From assembly GCA_002049945.1 (NCBI GenBank), contig MVCT01000001.1, positions 1 through 21,060 on the forward strand: DNA of 21,060 nt, read 5' to 3'. Shown piece by piece: positions 1 to 8,323 of this stretch (positions are counted from its first letter, which is position 1; every line of letters starts with the position of its first letter). A program made the translations under genes and the position numbers. Under the pieces are notes generated by a model, which ran no database searches, was not told the DNA's origin, and was given only the letters and a program-made list of their open reading frames with translations. The stretch is from Candidatus Cloacimonas sp. 4484_140 (GTDB lineage Bacteria > Cloacimonadota > Cloacimonadia > JGIOTU-2).

Positions 1-36
1 AAATTCTTTTAATAGTCATGTTGTTTTCCTTTCTTA

Positions 37-321
37 TTATACTTTCATAATGTGAACAGAACCATTAACAATGATAATAATGTACTTTTCTCCATTGGGT
101 CCTACGATCACAGCTTCGTATATCACTTCATCACTACTTTGCAGGGAAAGCTCTGTTATGACCGGATAATCAGCATTCAAATCTAAATATTGTGCGATGA
201 TTTCAGCATCGTCAGGATCGCATAAGGTTTGTAACTCTGCGCCCGTCATTGCACAGGCAACCGAATTGATAATTAACATAAGAATAAAAACACAAACTAA
301 GGTTAATGTTTTCTTTTTCAT
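37..321 (-). CDS. Small exported protein of unknown function
   Basis: This 94-residue protein starts with a clear Sec signal peptide: a Lys-rich start (MKKK), a hydrophobic core of about 16 residues and a likely cleavage site after Ala-Cys-Ala near residue 24. The mature part is only about 70 residues. It is acidic in its first half (DPDDAE) and ends in a beta-rich tail with an Ile-rich strand (near residues 80-84). I recognise no domain. A GGCGG-type ribosome site lies just before the ATG, which supports translation. It diverges from the sigma-factor gene across an AT-rich spacer, so the two might share regulation, but nothing in the sequence proves that. The cysteine in VACA is not in a proper lipobox, so I favour a soluble periplasmic or secreted protein over a lipoprotein. 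Confidence 0.6.
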   Translation of the reverse strand: MKKKTLTLVCVFILMLIINSVACAMTGAELQTLCDPDDAEIIAQYLDLNADYPVITELSLQSSDEVIYEAVIVGPNGEKYIIIIVNGSVHIMKV

Positions 322-642
322 TGTAACCGCCTTTCAGGTTATTTACTTCACTCAAAAAAAATGAAAAAAAGTGAAAAAAGTGTAAAATAAAGGGTTTAAA
401 TCATCAGAAAATCTCATAAATTTATTCCTCTAAATCCCAAATATTGACAGATATTTTCGTTTTTTCTTGAGTAATCTATATTTTAGATTTCTTAACTTAT
501 TATTTTAAAAACATAAGTAATGTACGAAAATCAAAAGTGAGATCAGAAATAGAGGTCTTTTTTCTTAAAAATATGATTGTCTTTAAAGGTATTTTCCTAT
601 ATTTCACGGAAAATACTAATTTGTAACTACAACACTAAACAA
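322..642. other. AT-rich divergent intergenic spacer
   Basis: This stretch separates the two divergent genes. It is very AT-rich, with A-tracts near 352-390 built on a loosely repeated GAAAAAAGTG-like unit. A TTGACA hexamer sits at 444-449 on the plus strand, but no acceptable -10 box follows at 16-18 nt. I see no RNA gene, hairpin terminator or convincing operator. The last 66 bases could be coding if the sigma gene uses a TTG start at 577. Confidence 0.4.
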
Positions 643-1614
643 ATGAAAGAAAATGATGCAGAAGTTCTGAAAAATTACCATAAGCTCGCATATAATTACG
701 CATTATATAAAATTGGAAGTCTCGATGCTGCTGAAGATATCGCATCTCAAACAATCTATTCATATTTATTAAAAAGGGAAAGGATTGAAGAAAACAATCA
801 TGAAGGGTGGATTGTCAATACCAGTAAGAATTATTGCAATCAATATTTTGATAGATTGAAGGCTGAAAGACAATTAAAGCATGACATGATAGGGAATATG
901 GCAGGGGAACTACAGGCAAGAATATATGAGAGCATTGATTTTGTTGATAATGAAAAAGATGATCTGGTAGATGCTGTCAAGAATGCAAAAGATAAACTTT
1001 CTTCAAATGAACTTCAGACATACATTTTATATCTTCAATGCGAAACAAATGTACAAAGGATGGAAGAAATTATTGGTGAATCCAATGAGGTTATTCGTCA
1101 AAGAATTTCAAGAATTAATAGAAAAATAAAAGCAGAAACCTATAAGAAGCTTGGTGTTATCGCAACAAAGAAAATATTAAGTCCACAAATCAATGACATA
1201 ATTAAAAAATTCCTTCTACGTTTTAAAAAACATTTGGAAAATAATACACTGAACAGGATGTTCTATTATTTCTCAAAGAAAGATATTGGTAATTATAAAC
1301 CTCGTTTTGATATAAAAAAAGTTTTGGATTATGAAGTAGAGCTCGATGATTCAATATATTTAATTCATGTGGTTTTTACCAATGAAAAAGGCATGGATGA
1401 ATCATTCTATTTTTCTTTTACTGTAGAAAATAATTCTTTGAAGGTTCTCCAACCACCTACACCTCATCAGGAGCATTTGCAGCTGAGTATTGATGAAGCC
1501 GATATGATTTTGAACATGCTCAAACAATATCCTGAAGACAGCAAAGGTGTGCACAATGTACCGGATGATGAACTAGCACTTCTTAGGAAAATTCTCGGTG
1601 AAGAGGACGAATAA
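643..1614 (+). CDS. ECF-like RNA polymerase sigma factor with C-terminal extension
   Basis: This is probably a sigma-70-family factor that directs RNA polymerase to a special promoter set. From the ATG at 643 it is 323 residues long. The first 80 or so look like region 2, with the LDAAEDIASQTI stretch matching region 2.2 and a Trp-Asn-Lys-Tyr run before the linker. Residues near 125-170 (LSSNELQTYILY, then a helix-turn-helix ending in IRQRISRINRKIKAE) look like region 4. About 165 residues follow that ordinary ECF factors lack. They contain alternating beta strands and end in an acidic tail. I chose ATG 643 because region 2 begins right after it. A TTG at 577 would add 22 residues, and neither start has a good ribosome site. 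It is the only plus-strand protein gene here, and no anti-sigma gene is adjacent. The family call rests on motif pattern alone. Confidence 0.65.
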   Translation: MKENDAEVLKNYHKLAYNYALYKIGSLDAAEDIASQTIYSYLLKRERIEENNHEGWIVNTSKNYCNQYFDRLKAERQLKHDMIGNMAGELQARIYESIDFVDNEKDDLVDAVKNAKDKLSSNELQTYILYLQCETNVQRMEEIIGESNEVIRQRISRINRKIKAETYKKLGVIATKKILSPQINDIIKKFLLRFKKHLENNTLNRMFYYFSKKDIGNYKPRFDIKKVLDYEVELDDSIYLIHVVFTNEKGMDESFYFSFTVENNSLKVLQPPTPHQEHLQLSIDEADMILNMLKQYPEDSKGVHNVPDDELALLRKILGEEDE

Positions 1615-1628
1615 AATTCGTTATATAA

Positions 1629-4040
1629 TTAAAGTTTGTCTTTTAATTTTGAAAGAAAAGTTAGAAGTTTTGCCACCTGGATTCCATAACTCTGATCTGC
1701 ACTGCCGGGCACGACTTTTCTCAAGAAGATTATCCTGTCCTTATACTCTTTTGCAGTGATATTATAATTTTTCACACCCTTATATACATTGGAAAGTTCT
1801 GTAAGTTCATGGTAATGCGTGGCAAAGAGTGTTTTTGCAGCGATCTTTTTATTTTCATGAAGATATTCTACAACAGCCCATGCAATGCTCAGCCCGTCAA
1901 AGGTGCTGGTGCCGCGCCCGATCTCATCGAGCAGGACAACACTTCTCGGTGTCGCATTATGCAGAATATTTGCAGTCTCGATCATTTCTACCAAAAATGT
2001 GCTCTGCCCCAGCGCCAGGTTGTCCGAAGCGCCCACGCGGGTAAATATCTTGTCCACAATGCCGATCTTTGCAGAAGCAGCAGGAATGAATGAGCCCATC
2101 TGAGCCATGATTATGATCAAGCCGACTTGCCTTAAATAGGTGGATTTACCAGCCATATTCGGACCTGTAATGAGCAGTATCCTATCCGAAGAATTATTCA
2201 GGAATGTATCATTAGGAATGAACTCGTTGCTGGCAGTAAGCTTTTCTATTACAGGATGCCTTCCTTCTTTAATATGGATTTCGTGTCCATCATGAATTTC
2301 AGGTCGGACATAATGATTATAAAAGGCAATTTGTGAGAGAGTTGTGAGTACATCGAGTATGGAGATGACCTCTGAGAATTGCTGAAAACGGGGAATGAAA
2401 TTTTTCAGATTTTCCCGAATTTCAATAAAAAGTGAATATTCTAATTGTTTACTGCGTTCTTCAGCGCCCAAGACCTGATTTTCAAATTCCTTAAGCTCTG
2501 GAGTGATGAAGCGCTCTGCATTTACCAGTGTCTGCTTTCTAATATAATCTTCCGGCACTTTGTCGAAATAGGATTTGGTTATTTCGATGTAATAGCCGAA
2601 CACACTGTTGTAACGGACTTTAAGCTTGGGAATATTAGTTCTTTTGATCTCTTTTTGTTCGAGTTCAGCGATCCATTTTTTGCCAGTTTTGCTCTTGTTT
2701 CTCAGTTCATCCAGTTCTATATTATAACCCTCTCTAATTATTCCACCGTCCTGCAAGGTGAGTGGGGCATCTTCAATAAGTGCATTCTCGATAATAAGTA
2801 TAACTTCATCAAAATTTTGAATTAATGCGTATAAAGATTTGAGTAATTCGGCATCACAATCCGAAATATGTTCTGCCAGCGGTTGAGCCAACGAGAGATA
2901 GTTTTTCAGAGCGATCAAGTCGCGGGGGTATGCTTTATTTGTTCCCAGCTTGCTGATGATACGTTCAATATCACCAATTTCAGAAAGGATTTCGATAATA
3001 CTATTACGTGTGTGGATTTTATCAAGCAGCTCATCTACACTGTCGAGACGCTGGATTATGAACTCCTTTTTCATTAGCGGATTGAGCATCCAATTGACGA
3101 GTTTTCGTCCGCCCATCGGAGTTTTCGTCTCATCCAAAACCTCAAGAAGAGTGCCATGCTGGGAGCGGGTACGCATAGATTCTGTGAGTTCAAGATTGTG
3201 TCTGGAAAGCGCATCAACCTGCATGAACTGCCCTTCTGAATAGAATTTTAGAGAATTGATATGTGAGAGGTCACCTTCCTTCAAATCTTTAATATAAGAA
3301 AGAATTGCTGCTGATGCACAGACTGCTGTATTTTTCCCTGAAAGACCAAATCCTTCGAGAGAGAGCACATCAAAATGTTTTTTTAGAGTATCTTCAGCTT
3401 CCGGAAATTCGTAACGCCATGTTTCATATTCTGTAAAGGCAGGATTATAGAAGACGCTGATTTTCTCCCTGAAGTTAGACTCCATTGTTTCCGGCACCAG
3501 GATTTCAGTAGGATGAATTCGTGCGATCTCATCGACAATCCGGTCGAAGGGAAGTTCTGTGCAGGAAAATTCCCCGGTTGAAATATCGATATAAGCGATT
3601 CCGCAGCTTGATTTTCCTTCATACACTGCACTGAGATAATTATTCCCGCTTCCCTTAAGGTAGTTTTCTTCAAGAATAGTGCCCGGAGTTATGACCTCGA
3701 CAATTTTTCTTTTTACAAGTTTTTTTGACTTTTTCGGATCTTCTACCTGTTCGCATATTGCAACTTTCACTCCGTGATCCAATAATTTTTTTAGATAGTT
3801 TTCCAGCGCATGATAGGGGAATCCGGCAAGTGGAACAGGATTTTTCTTTTTTTTGTCTCTTGTAGTAAGTGTTATTCCTAGCAGTTTTGAAGCTCTCTTG
3901 GCATCTTCGAAAAACGTTTCATAAAAATCTCCCATTCGGAAAAGCAGAAGTGCATCCGGCTGCCCCTTTTTGATAGAAAGGAACTGCTGTATAAGAGGTG
4001 TGTGTTCCTGCAATATCTCAGGAGATTTCTTTTTTGTCAT
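1629..4040 (-). CDS. mutS: DNA mismatch repair protein MutS, C-terminally shortened
   Basis: MutS finds base mismatches and small loops and starts mismatch repair with MutL. This copy has 803 residues. The mismatch-reading Phe-X-Glu motif is intact (GDFYETF, Phe39 and Glu41), followed by the connector, lever and clamp domains. The ATPase shows Walker A GPNMAGKST near residue 625, the DEIGRGTSTFDG Walker B/signature region, and FATHYHEL. After SYGIQVAKL (about 784-792) the normal AGLP-type helices and the dimer/clamp-binding tail are missing. Only about 11 unrelated residues follow before the stop. Neither other frame restores the usual ending, so a simple frameshift does not explain it. The start overlaps the preceding TPR-SPOR gene by 4 nt (ATGA), which implies translational coupling. 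The stop lies 14 bp from the end of the convergent sigma gene. Confidence 0.97.
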   Translation of the reverse strand: MTKKKSPEILQEHTPLIQQFLSIKKGQPDALLLFRMGDFYETFFEDAKRASKLLGITLTTRDKKKKNPVPLAGFPYHALENYLKKLLDHGVKVAICEQVEDPKKSKKLVKRKIVEVITPGTILEENYLKGSGNNYLSAVYEGKSSCGIAYIDISTGEFSCTELPFDRIVDEIARIHPTEILVPETMESNFREKISVFYNPAFTEYETWRYEFPEAEDTLKKHFDVLSLEGFGLSGKNTAVCASAAILSYIKDLKEGDLSHINSLKFYSEGQFMQVDALSRHNLELTESMRTRSQHGTLLEVLDETKTPMGGRKLVNWMLNPLMKKEFIIQRLDSVDELLDKIHTRNSIIEILSEIGDIERIISKLGTNKAYPRDLIALKNYLSLAQPLAEHISDCDAELLKSLYALIQNFDEVILIIENALIEDAPLTLQDGGIIREGYNIELDELRNKSKTGKKWIAELEQKEIKRTNIPKLKVRYNSVFGYYIEITKSYFDKVPEDYIRKQTLVNAERFITPELKEFENQVLGAEERSKQLEYSLFIEIRENLKNFIPRFQQFSEVISILDVLTTLSQIAFYNHYVRPEIHDGHEIHIKEGRHPVIEKLTASNEFIPNDTFLNNSSDRILLITGPNMAGKSTYLRQVGLIIIMAQMGSFIPAASAKIGIVDKIFTRVGASDNLALGQSTFLVEMIETANILHNATPRSVVLLDEIGRGTSTFDGLSIAWAVVEYLHENKKIAAKTLFATHYHELTELSNVYKGVKNYNITAKEYKDRIIFLRKVVPGSADQSYGIQVAKLLTFLSKLKDKL

Positions 4041-5071
4041 GGTTTTTTGTACACGTATGAACTGATATTTTTCTCTGCAAGCCGGTTTTTTTTGTAGAGT
4101 GCTTCATTTTTAGTTGTATATGGACCTACACCGACAGCGTAGTAAATTTTTCCATTAACTGATTTTGTAAAGATAAAGGTGTTTTTCACACCCATATTCT
4201 GAAAGTTTTCTTGGGCTTTGTGAGCTTTGGTAGAGCTTTCGAGTGCTGCAAGCTGAACAATGTATTTTTTATTGAGGAGTTCATCGATCTTTGGAAGGGT
4301 TGTGAGGGAAGATGAGTAATGTCCCTGTTCGATCAAGAAAATGAGCTGCTGTTCTGCAAGAGGTGAATATTGTGAATAAGGGTAGTCATTAGTCAGCTTT
4401 TTATAATGTGTGATCGCATCGGCGTACTGTGCTTTATTCTCAAAGCATAATCCCATTAGATAGAGCATGTAGGGATTGAAATTGCTGTTTGGATTTTCTT
4501 CCTGCATTTGTGAGAACTGTTCAATTGCTTTCGAGTACTGTTTAAGCTCATAATATGCAGTTCCACAATTCAGCATAGCAAGTTCCCGCTGGGATGAATC
4601 AAGAGAGATGTTGATGAATTCTTTATATGAAGTGATTGCAGGAAAATATTCTGCATTACAGAAATGTGCCTGAGCATCGATGAAAAGAGCTTCTGAATAA
4701 TATAAAGAAAAGGACTTTTTTAGCAGCTTGTTTGAATATCCGATGGCAGCCTTCCAATCTTCATGTGTCAGACTGATCTTCGCAAGATTGATGAAAGCTC
4801 TATCAGTATAGGCATTTCCCTTTTCCTTTAAGATTTCTTTATAATAAAATGATGCATCATTTGCATTATCTGCACATTGCCCTAAAAGATAGAGGATTTC
4901 GACTTTTTCTTCGTGATTTTTGCACTGTGGCAGCATGGATTTCAATATTTGAAAAGCAGTGATATATTCACTTTTAGCGATATGGCTATATACTACAGAA
5001 AGTGATTGCCCCCGTAAAGGTATCGTGCAGAGGAAGAAAAAGACTATGATCAAACAGATAGTTTTTTTCAT
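4037..5071 (-). CDS. TPR protein with C-terminal SPOR domain, exported
   Basis: This 344-residue envelope protein has a signal peptide (MKKTICLIIVFFFLCTIPLRG, cleavage near residue 21). Several TPR-like helical repeats follow (about 40-260), for example LNCGTAYYELKQYSKAIEQF and LMGLCFENKAQYADAITHY. The last 77 residues fit a SPOR fold: KKYIVQLAALES starts the first strand, and a later YAVGVGPYTTKNEA segment matches the typical VGPF-type strand-turn. SPOR domains bind peptidoglycan strands stripped of stem peptides, and TPRs bind partner proteins, so a role in cell-wall organisation or as an envelope scaffold is likely. That is family inference. It lies 10 bp after rho and overlaps mutS by 4 nt, so it is co-transcribed with both, although no functional link to either is obvious. 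Confidence 0.8.
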   Translation of the reverse strand: MKKTICLIIVFFFLCTIPLRGQSLSVVYSHIAKSEYITAFQILKSMLPQCKNHEEKVEILYLLGQCADNANDASFYYKEILKEKGNAYTDRAFINLAKISLTHEDWKAAIGYSNKLLKKSFSLYYSEALFIDAQAHFCNAEYFPAITSYKEFINISLDSSQRELAMLNCGTAYYELKQYSKAIEQFSQMQEENPNSNFNPYMLYLMGLCFENKAQYADAITHYKKLTNDYPYSQYSPLAEQQLIFLIEQGHYSSSLTTLPKIDELLNKKYIVQLAALESSTKAHKAQENFQNMGVKNTFIFTKSVNGKIYYAVGVGPYTTKNEALYKKNRLAEKNISSYVYKKP

Positions 5072-5081
5072 AAATGAACTT

Positions 5082-6350
5082 TTAGCTGCTCATTAATTTC
5101 AGGAATTCCTGATTATTTTTTGTTCCTTTCATCTTGTTTTTCAGGAGTTCGATCGCATCGTAGGGATTTTGATTTTTGAGGATCTTACGAAGAATGAATA
5201 CACGATTTCGAACCTCTTCAGGAAGAAGAAGCTCTTCACGACGTGTTCCGGAAGTGATAAGATCGATTGCCGGATACATGCGCAGGTCGCTGATAGAGCG
5301 GTCGAGCACAAGTTCCATATTACCTGTGCCTTTGAACTCTTCAAAGATAACTGTATCCATTTTACTCCCTGTGTGAATAAGCGCAGTTGCCATGATCGTC
5401 AGACTTCCACTCTCTGCTGTGTTACGTGCAGCTCCGAAAAAGCGTTTTGGTTTGTGGAGTGCATTTGCATCGACACCACCGGAGAGGACTTTTCCGCTAG
5501 CAGGCATGAGTGAGTTATATGCTCTGGCAAGGCGGGTGATACTATCAAGCAGAATAACCACATCGCGTCCGTACTCAACCATTCTTTTTGCTTTTGCCAT
5601 GACCATTTCTGCCAGGCGAACATGATGGTGGGCAGTTTCATCGAAAGTGGAGCTGACAACTTCTGAATTCTCAGGTTTTACGATACGCTTCATCTCTGTG
5701 ACTTCTTCCGGGCGTTCATCTACAAGAAGAATGATCACATATACTTCAGGATGATTAGTGAGAATTGCATTTGCAAGCTTTTGGAGCAGCACTGTTTTTC
5801 CTGTGCGTGGCGCCGAAACAATAAGCCCTCTTTGTCCCTTTCCAATGGGCGTAAAGAGGTCGATGATACGCATGGAAAGCTCTTCCGGGGTGGTTTCAAG
5901 GTTGAGCTTTTCTTCCGGATAAAGTGGTGTAAGGGAATCGAAATTCGGGGTTTCGTACGCTCGCAAAGGCGGTTCATTGTTAATTGCATCGATTCTGATG
6001 AGTGCGAAGTACTTTTCATCTTCCTTTGGTGAACGTACAGGTCCCGAGATGATATTTCCCTGTTTGATGTGGAATTTTTTCACCTGGGCTTTGGATACGT
6101 AGATATCACTTGGTCCGCTTATATAATTGGAATTTGGCGAACGTAGAAAACCATATCCGTCGGGGGTAAGATCGATCACACCTGTGGTGAAGACCAACCC
6201 TTCGTTTGATGCCTGGGCATCAAAGATCGCGAACATCAAATCTTCTTTTTTCATGGCTTTGAAGTTCTTTACCTCGAAACTTTTTGCGATCTTATGAAGT
6301 TCAGGCAGTTTCATTTTTTGCATTTCTTTCAGGTCAATTAAATCTTCCAT
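5082..6350 (-). CDS. rho: Transcription termination factor Rho
   Basis: Rho is the ring-shaped hexameric RNA helicase that pulls RNA polymerase off untranslated transcripts. At 422 residues it matches the usual size (about 419 in E. coli), without the long N-terminal insertion some phyla carry. Residues 1-50 are the SAP-like Rho_N domain. The cold-shock-like RNA-binding domain follows (GYGFLRSPNSNY). The ATPase has a Walker A at about 178-186 (SAPRTGKT), LLVDERPEEVTEM, the Walker B region VVILLDSITRLARAYN, the Q-loop LSGGVDANAL and the arginine-finger segment GTGNMELVLDR. An AGGAG site lies just before the ATG. It follows tsaB after 40 bp and precedes the TPR-SPOR gene by 10 bp. No key residue looks altered. 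Confidence 0.98.
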   Translation of the reverse strand: MEDLIDLKEMQKMKLPELHKIAKSFEVKNFKAMKKEDLMFAIFDAQASNEGLVFTTGVIDLTPDGYGFLRSPNSNYISGPSDIYVSKAQVKKFHIKQGNIISGPVRSPKEDEKYFALIRIDAINNEPPLRAYETPNFDSLTPLYPEEKLNLETTPEELSMRIIDLFTPIGKGQRGLIVSAPRTGKTVLLQKLANAILTNHPEVYVIILLVDERPEEVTEMKRIVKPENSEVVSSTFDETAHHHVRLAEMVMAKAKRMVEYGRDVVILLDSITRLARAYNSLMPASGKVLSGGVDANALHKPKRFFGAARNTAESGSLTIMATALIHTGSKMDTVIFEEFKGTGNMELVLDRSISDLRMYPAIDLITSGTRREELLLPEEVRNRVFILRKILKNQNPYDAIELLKNKMKGTKNNQEFLKLMSS

Positions 6351-6390
6351 AATACTCCTAAATATTTATGAATTTTTTATTTATTTTCGT

Positions 6391-7074
6391 TCATTTTTTT
6401 TGTTTAAAATTTTCTTCAGCCGCTGATTTTCTAATGTACAAGGGTTCGATTTTTGCGATGTCATCAGCTATATACACTTCGCAGCCCTTTTTGTTTTCTA
6501 TGATATCGATCAAAGATATCGCTTTTGGGTAACAATCAATAGTTCTAGCAAAGCTCAATTTTGTATCAATATCCAAAAATGTCTGTTTTGTTTTTGACGT
6601 AACAGGTCCGATTAAAAGTGTTTCGGTATTTATTGTTTGCGCTATTTGCTCTATCTTTGCGAATGACGGTTTGTGTATTTCTGAAAGCTGTGATGAATAC
6701 AAAGCATAGTAGAATTCATCTCGTCCTGCGTCCATGAGTGCACAAATGTGTGACGAAATCGCTGAAGCATTGTTCGCAAGAGATCTCAATGTAGAAGTCA
6801 CATAAAGTGGTATCTTCAAACCAAAACAGATACCTTTTGCAGTAGAGAGTCCGATGCGAAGTCCGGTAAAAGAGCCGGGTCCTATGGAAACAGCAATTCC
6901 TGAGATGTCTTCCAGCTTCATGTCAGTTTGATCAAGCAAATTTTCTACTGTGGGCAACAGGCGTTCCGAGTGAGTCCTTTTTGCATTCATGGTCACGTCC
7001 GCAATTATCTGCCCGTTGTGTGAAAGTGCTATACTTTCGTAAGATGTAGAGGTGTCAAAAGCAAGAATGTTCAT
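6391..7074 (-). CDS. tsaB: tRNA t6A synthesis protein TsaB
   Basis: TsaB (YeaZ) is the non-catalytic partner of TsaD. Together with TsaE they transfer threonylcarbamoyl to A37 of tRNAs that read ANN codons. The 227-residue protein starts with the ASKHA-fold strand MNILAFDTSTSYESIAL. It has the HSERLLPTVENLL segment and the family hallmark GPGSFTGLRIGLSTAKGI near residues 67-84. The length is normal for the family, and the shortened C-terminal half fits TsaB rather than TsaD. The start codon sits 1 nt after the stop of the cupin gene, so translation is probably coupled. tsaD and tsaE are not in this window. Confidence 0.95.
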   Translation of the reverse strand: MNILAFDTSTSYESIALSHNGQIIADVTMNAKRTHSERLLPTVENLLDQTDMKLEDISGIAVSIGPGSFTGLRIGLSTAKGICFGLKIPLYVTSTLRSLANNASAISSHICALMDAGRDEFYYALYSSQLSEIHKPSFAKIEQIAQTINTETLLIGPVTSKTKQTFLDIDTKLSFARTIDCYPKAISLIDIIENKKGCEVYIADDIAKIEPLYIRKSAAEENFKQKK

Positions 7075-7075
7075 A

Positions 7076-7471
7076 TCAGCAGTTGTTTACGGGTTTGTCT
7101 CCAAGAGGATTGCTTGAGACTTTTGCAGGTTGAGGAGAATGAGGAACGATACAGAGAAAGCGTAATAATGTATCATCAGTATTTTTGAATTGGTGTTTCA
7201 GGTGCGGGTCCACAAAGATAACATCCCACTGCTGGAAAGGTTTTTCTCCTTCTTCTGTAACTAATACACCGGTTCCTTGCAGCACGAATACTTCATGTTC
7301 CCAGTCATGGGAGTGAAATGGGGTGTGTCCATCGGCTTCGATCTCGAACATGCGCATAGCGAAATTAGGAGCGTTATCCTTTTTTGAAATAAGCCATCGG
7401 ATTTTGGTCTTGTCTGCACCTTCAACACTCACGTCTTCTAAAAGGACATCGTTGAAATGGTTGATTTTCAT
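7076..7471 (-). CDS. Small single-domain cupin protein
   Basis: This is a 131-residue cupin, a small metal-binding beta barrel. Motif 1 is textbook: GHTPFHSHDWEHEVFVLQGTG holds the His-X-His and Glu metal ligands and a conserved Gly. Motif 2 is VDPHLKHQFKN with the third His. The metal site is therefore intact. Cupins of this type include dioxygenases, isomerases and sugar- or ligand-sensing proteins, and the substrate cannot be told from sequence. I chose the ATG at 7471 (MKINHFND) over one 9 codons upstream because a strong GGAGGT site stands 4 nt before it, while the upstream ATG has none. It is the first gene of the run to tsaB, rho and mutS, so promoter activity for that run probably lies in 7472-7591. 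Confidence 0.85.
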   Translation of the reverse strand: MKINHFNDVLLEDVSVEGADKTKIRWLISKKDNAPNFAMRMFEIEADGHTPFHSHDWEHEVFVLQGTGVLVTEEGEKPFQQWDVIFVDPHLKHQFKNTDDTLLRFLCIVPHSPQPAKVSSNPLGDKPVNNC

Positions 7472-7475
7472 GGCT

Positions 7476-7481
7476 ACCTCC
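7476..7481 (-). promoter_or_regulatory. Strong ribosome-binding site setting the cupin start
   Basis: On the minus strand this reads GGAGGT and sits 4 nt before the ATG at 7471. It is the best Shine-Dalgarno match seen near any gene here and favours the shorter cupin over an in-frame ATG at 7498. Confidence 0.75.
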
Positions 7482-7591
7482 AGATTTTTGAGCACCATTT
7501 AATTGTGATGTATCTGTTAATTTATTTATATTTCGAAACAAAATCTACGAACTGTGTGCTGGGACGTCAAATTTTTTAGAATTTTGCATGA

Positions 7592-8323
7592 CTAATAGGT
7601 AACTTCAAATAGATAAAGCCCCTGAGGTGGAGCGGTCATGCCAAGTAAACTATAAGCCTGAGTGGATAAAATTTTTTTTATATGATCCGGCTCGAGCCCC
7701 TCATGGGAAATATGCAAAAGAGTGCCAACTAACCTTCGAACCATATTATGCATGAATCTGTTAGCACTTATTTTAAAGATGAAATGTGTGTTGGTTTCGT
7801 TCCATTCAGTACTATCAATAGTGCACACCGTTGATGGAAGCTGCGATGTGTCTTGGGCAAAGACATTGAAATCATGAGTGCCAAGCAAATATTCAGACGC
7901 TTTCCGCAGGAGCGGCAAAGAGATATTTTTTTGCGGAAAATATGAAGCATAGAATCGTTCAAAGGGGGAGAATTCTTTCATGATCTTATACATATATGTT
8001 CTACTTTTTGCAGAAAATCTCGCATGAAAATCATCATCCGCAATAGCGCATTCCTTGATGTGGATCGCTTTGGGAACAATGCTATTGATCGCAGCTACAA
8101 TGTTCTCCGGTTCCATTCTCGTTTCTGCTGTAAAATGAGCATACTGATTGAGCGCATGTACACCGGCATCGGTTCTGCCGGACACGGTCAAGGGAGTTTC
8201 TGTCTTGAAAATTTGTGCAAGCGCCTTTTCCATAACATGCTGGATGGTGAGAGCGTCTTTCTGTATCTGCCAGCCATGAAAAGGATGACCATCATAACAA
8301 AAGCGAATTAGAAATTTTATCAT
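7592..8323 (-). CDS. truA: tRNA pseudouridine(38-40) synthase TruA
   Basis: TruA converts uridines 38, 39 and 40 in the tRNA anticodon arm to pseudouridine. From the ATG at 8323 the protein is 243 residues, normal for the family. It opens with the conserved FLIRFCYDGHPFHGWQIQ, carries the catalytic aspartate in SGRTDAGVHAL, and has the late RFMHNMVRRLVGTLL helix. A longer reading frame starts 23 codons upstream, but those residues only mirror the end of the upstream gene and do not belong to the family. The ATG overlaps the stop of the EcfT-like gene by 4 nt (ATGA). This ecfT-truA order is also familiar from Firmicutes, where the ECF ATPase genes come first. Confidence 0.96.
   Translation of the reverse strand: MIKFLIRFCYDGHPFHGWQIQKDALTIQHVMEKALAQIFKTETPLTVSGRTDAGVHALNQYAHFTAETRMEPENIVAAINSIVPKAIHIKECAIADDDFHARFSAKSRTYMYKIMKEFSPFERFYASYFPQKNISLPLLRKASEYLLGTHDFNVFAQDTSQLPSTVCTIDSTEWNETNTHFIFKISANRFMHNMVRRLVGTLLHISHEGLEPDHIKKILSTQAYSLLGMTAPPQGLYLFEVTY

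Noticed and set aside
444..449. TTGACA box upstream of the sigma gene
   Set aside because: No reasonable -10 box follows at the right distance, and AT-rich DNA gives such hexamers by chance.
1629..1700. Frameshift as the cause of the short MutS end
   Set aside because: The other two frames meet stops quickly or give no MutS-like tail, so one inserted or lost base would not repair it.
1809..3243. Several plus-strand reading frames opposite mutS
   Set aside because: They are antisense shadows of a highly conserved gene, have no recognisable domain and overlap each other in different frames.
7688..7716. Sequence in truA resembling the palindromic repeat (CGAGCCCCTCATGGGAAAT)
   Set aside because: The likeness is partial and the stem does not pair. 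The bases encode an ordinary truA segment, so chance is the better explanation.
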